Part shown: in pieces, positions 56,628-57,578 of the stretch
Position numbering within the stretch: the first letter of the stretch is position 1
Layout of the letters: each line of letters starts with the position of its first letter
Notes under the pieces: generated by a model
Database searches by the model: none
What the model was told of the DNA's origin: nothing
The model's input: the letters and a program-made list of their open reading frames with translations, nothing else
Program-made: the position numbers and the translations under genes
Assembly (NCBI RefSeq): GCF_025965855.1
Contig: NZ_JAOPWB010000007.1
Location: 1 to 57,578 of the forward strand
From: Mycobacterium sp.
GTDB taxonomy: Bacteria > Actinomycetota > Actinomycetes > Mycobacteriales > Mycobacteriaceae
Length of the DNA: 57,578 nt
Reading direction: 5' to 3'

Positions 56628-57578
56628 CTAGTTCAAGACCTGGTAGGACTCCAGGGCCGCCGCGGCCGCATCCCGTACACGGTGAGCGAGGGACTGCGGT
56701 TCAAGCACCCGCACGGCTGACCCGAAGCCCAGCAGCAGGCGCGTCATCCAGTCCTCCGAGGCATAGGTCATGACGGCCTCACACGACCCGTCGGCCAGCT
56801 CGAGCACCTCCCGCATCGGGTAGTACTCGAACATCCACGAGGCCGCGGGCGCCACCCACAGCCTGGCCGACGGCAGCGACGGATCGCCGTCGAACAGCGA
56901 GGTGTCCGGCGGCGCGTGCAGCGCCGGTTCCGGCGGGGCCGCCGGCTCGCCCAGCTCGGTGGCGTCCACGATCCGGTCGAAGCGGAACAGCCGAACGCCT
57001 TCGGCGTCGCGCGACCAGGCCTCCAGGTAGCTCTGCCCGCCGATCAGCAGGACGCGGATGGGGTCGACGATCCGGCTGGTCAGGGTGTCGTGCGAGGCGG
57101 AGTAGTAGTCGATGGCCAGCGCGCGTTTGTACTGCACCGCCGTGCGGACCGCGGCCGCGGCCCGACTTTCGACGGGCGCGGGCTCGTCGACTGCTGTGCC
57201 CGGGGTCCCGAGAACCGAAGCGTCCTGCCCGACGGCGCCGGCGGCGGCCTCGATCTTGGCGATCGCGCTGCGCGCCGCCTCCGGGTCGACGACGCCCGGG
57301 ATGTCGGCCAGCGCCCGCAGCGCCACCAGCAGGCCGGTGGCCTCGGGCGACGTGAGCTTGAGCGGCCGATCGATGCCCGCCGAGAACGTCACCTCGATGG
57401 TGTCGCCGGAGAACTCGAAATCGATGAGGTCACCCGGGTAATAGCCGGGAAGACCGCACATCCACAGCTGGTTGAGGTCGTCCTCGAGCTGCTTCGCCGA
57501 CACGCCGAGGTCCGCGGCGGCTTCGGCGCGGGTGATCCGTGGGTTGGCCTGAAAGTACGGCACCATGTTGAGCAGCCG
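56628..57578 (-). CDS. pafC: PafC, WYL-domain transcription regulator (5' end outside window)
   Basis: The visible 316 codons include the N-terminal winged helix (LLNMVPYFQANPRITRAEAAADLGVSAKQLEDDLNQLWMCGLPGYYPGDLIDFEF), a WYL domain (about 140-230: ALAIDYYSASHDTLTSRIVDPIRVLLIGGQSYLEAWSRDAEGVRLFRFDRI) and a C-terminal WCX region. PafC forms the PafBC activator of LexA/RecA-independent DNA-damage genes. The frame continues without a break to the window edge, so the first residues are missing. It is upstream of tatA with a 108-nt gap. Confidence 0.96.
   Translation of the reverse strand, partial: RLLNMVPYFQANPRITRAEAAADLGVSAKQLEDDLNQLWMCGLPGYYPGDLIDFEFSGDTIEVTFSAGIDRPLKLTSPEATGLLVALRALADIPGVVDPEAARSAIAKIEAAAGAVGQDASVLGTPGTAVDEPAPVESRAAAAVRTAVQYKRALAIDYYSASHDTLTSRIVDPIRVLLIGGQSYLEAWSRDAEGVRLFRFDRIVDATELGEPAAPPEPALHAPPDTSLFDGDPSLPSARLWVAPAASWMFEYYPMREVLELADGSCEAVMTYASEDWMTRLLLGFGSAVRVLEPQSLAHRVRDAAAAALESYQVLN

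Noticed and set aside
1..57578. tRNA, rRNA, insertion sequences or phage genes
   Set aside because: I saw no tRNA cloverleaf motifs, no transposase or integrase and no terminal repeats; a dedicated scan was not possible.

Overview
The window reads as chromosomal DNA of a slow-growing, nontuberculous Mycobacterium. It is GC-rich and follows the backbone I know from M. tuberculosis between Rv2047c and Rv2095c: pks12, rbpA, ppm1/lnt, fxsA, cobN, cobGHIJ, sigC, cobKML, Rv2073c/Rv2074-like genes, pepE, a 5'-3' exonuclease gene, helY, tatC, tatA and pafC. A decayed PPE-PPW gene, from a family confined to mycobacteria and expanded in slow growers, supports the placement. I name no species.

Layout. 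1-2.5 kb: a gene tail, a small membrane protein, a VOC protein and a double hot-dog dehydratase. 2.6-17.8 kb: a two-module Pks12 mycoketide synthase and, 7 nt downstream, an epimerase/PEP-utiliser chimera. 18.1-24.1 kb: a Cys-rich small protein, RbpA behind an ECF-type promoter, and a chain amidohydrolase > Lnt > Ppm1 (Lnt and Ppm1 are separate genes here). 24.1-30.2 kb: dienelactone hydrolase, a DJ-1-like protein and an FMN/F420 protein, where M. tuberculosis has alternative ribosomal protein genes, then an accessory run DUF1214 > sulfotransferase > TetR > SDR. 30.2-43.0 kb: aerobic cobalamin genes in three blocks (hydrolase-cobN; cobG-cobH-cobIJ; SDR-cobL-cobM-cobK), interrupted by a PPE relic and sigC. 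43.0-49.3 kb: an Rv2074-like reductase, a CpnT-like polymorphic toxin with a C-terminal ADP-ribosyltransferase and candidate immunity gene, and a large esterase. 49.4-57.6 kb: pepE, exonuclease, a DUF4333 protein, helY, tatC, tatA and pafC, the last cut by the window edge.

How the parts fit. Pks12 makes the mycoketide chain of mannosyl-phosphomycoketides; Ppm1 makes polyprenyl-phosphomannose, the mannose donor for lipoglycans and lipoproteins; Lnt acylates lipoproteins. The cob genes cover much of the path from precorrin-2 to the cobalt-chelated corrinoid. TatA/TatC export folded proteins. PafC belongs to a DNA-damage regulator.

Most notable: (1) a zinc-finger, four-helix, His/Met-rich membrane protein reading in frame with no stop into SigC, a sigma factor for which I know of no established anti-sigma factor in M. 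tuberculosis; (2) a perfect palindrome just before sigC that resembles a BlaI-type operator although blaC is absent here; (3) the orphan CpnT-like ADP-ribosylating toxin with PHEP repeats and an AT-richer toxin/immunity tip; (4) a 215-nt PPE-PPW relic keeping only its N- and C-terminal signatures.
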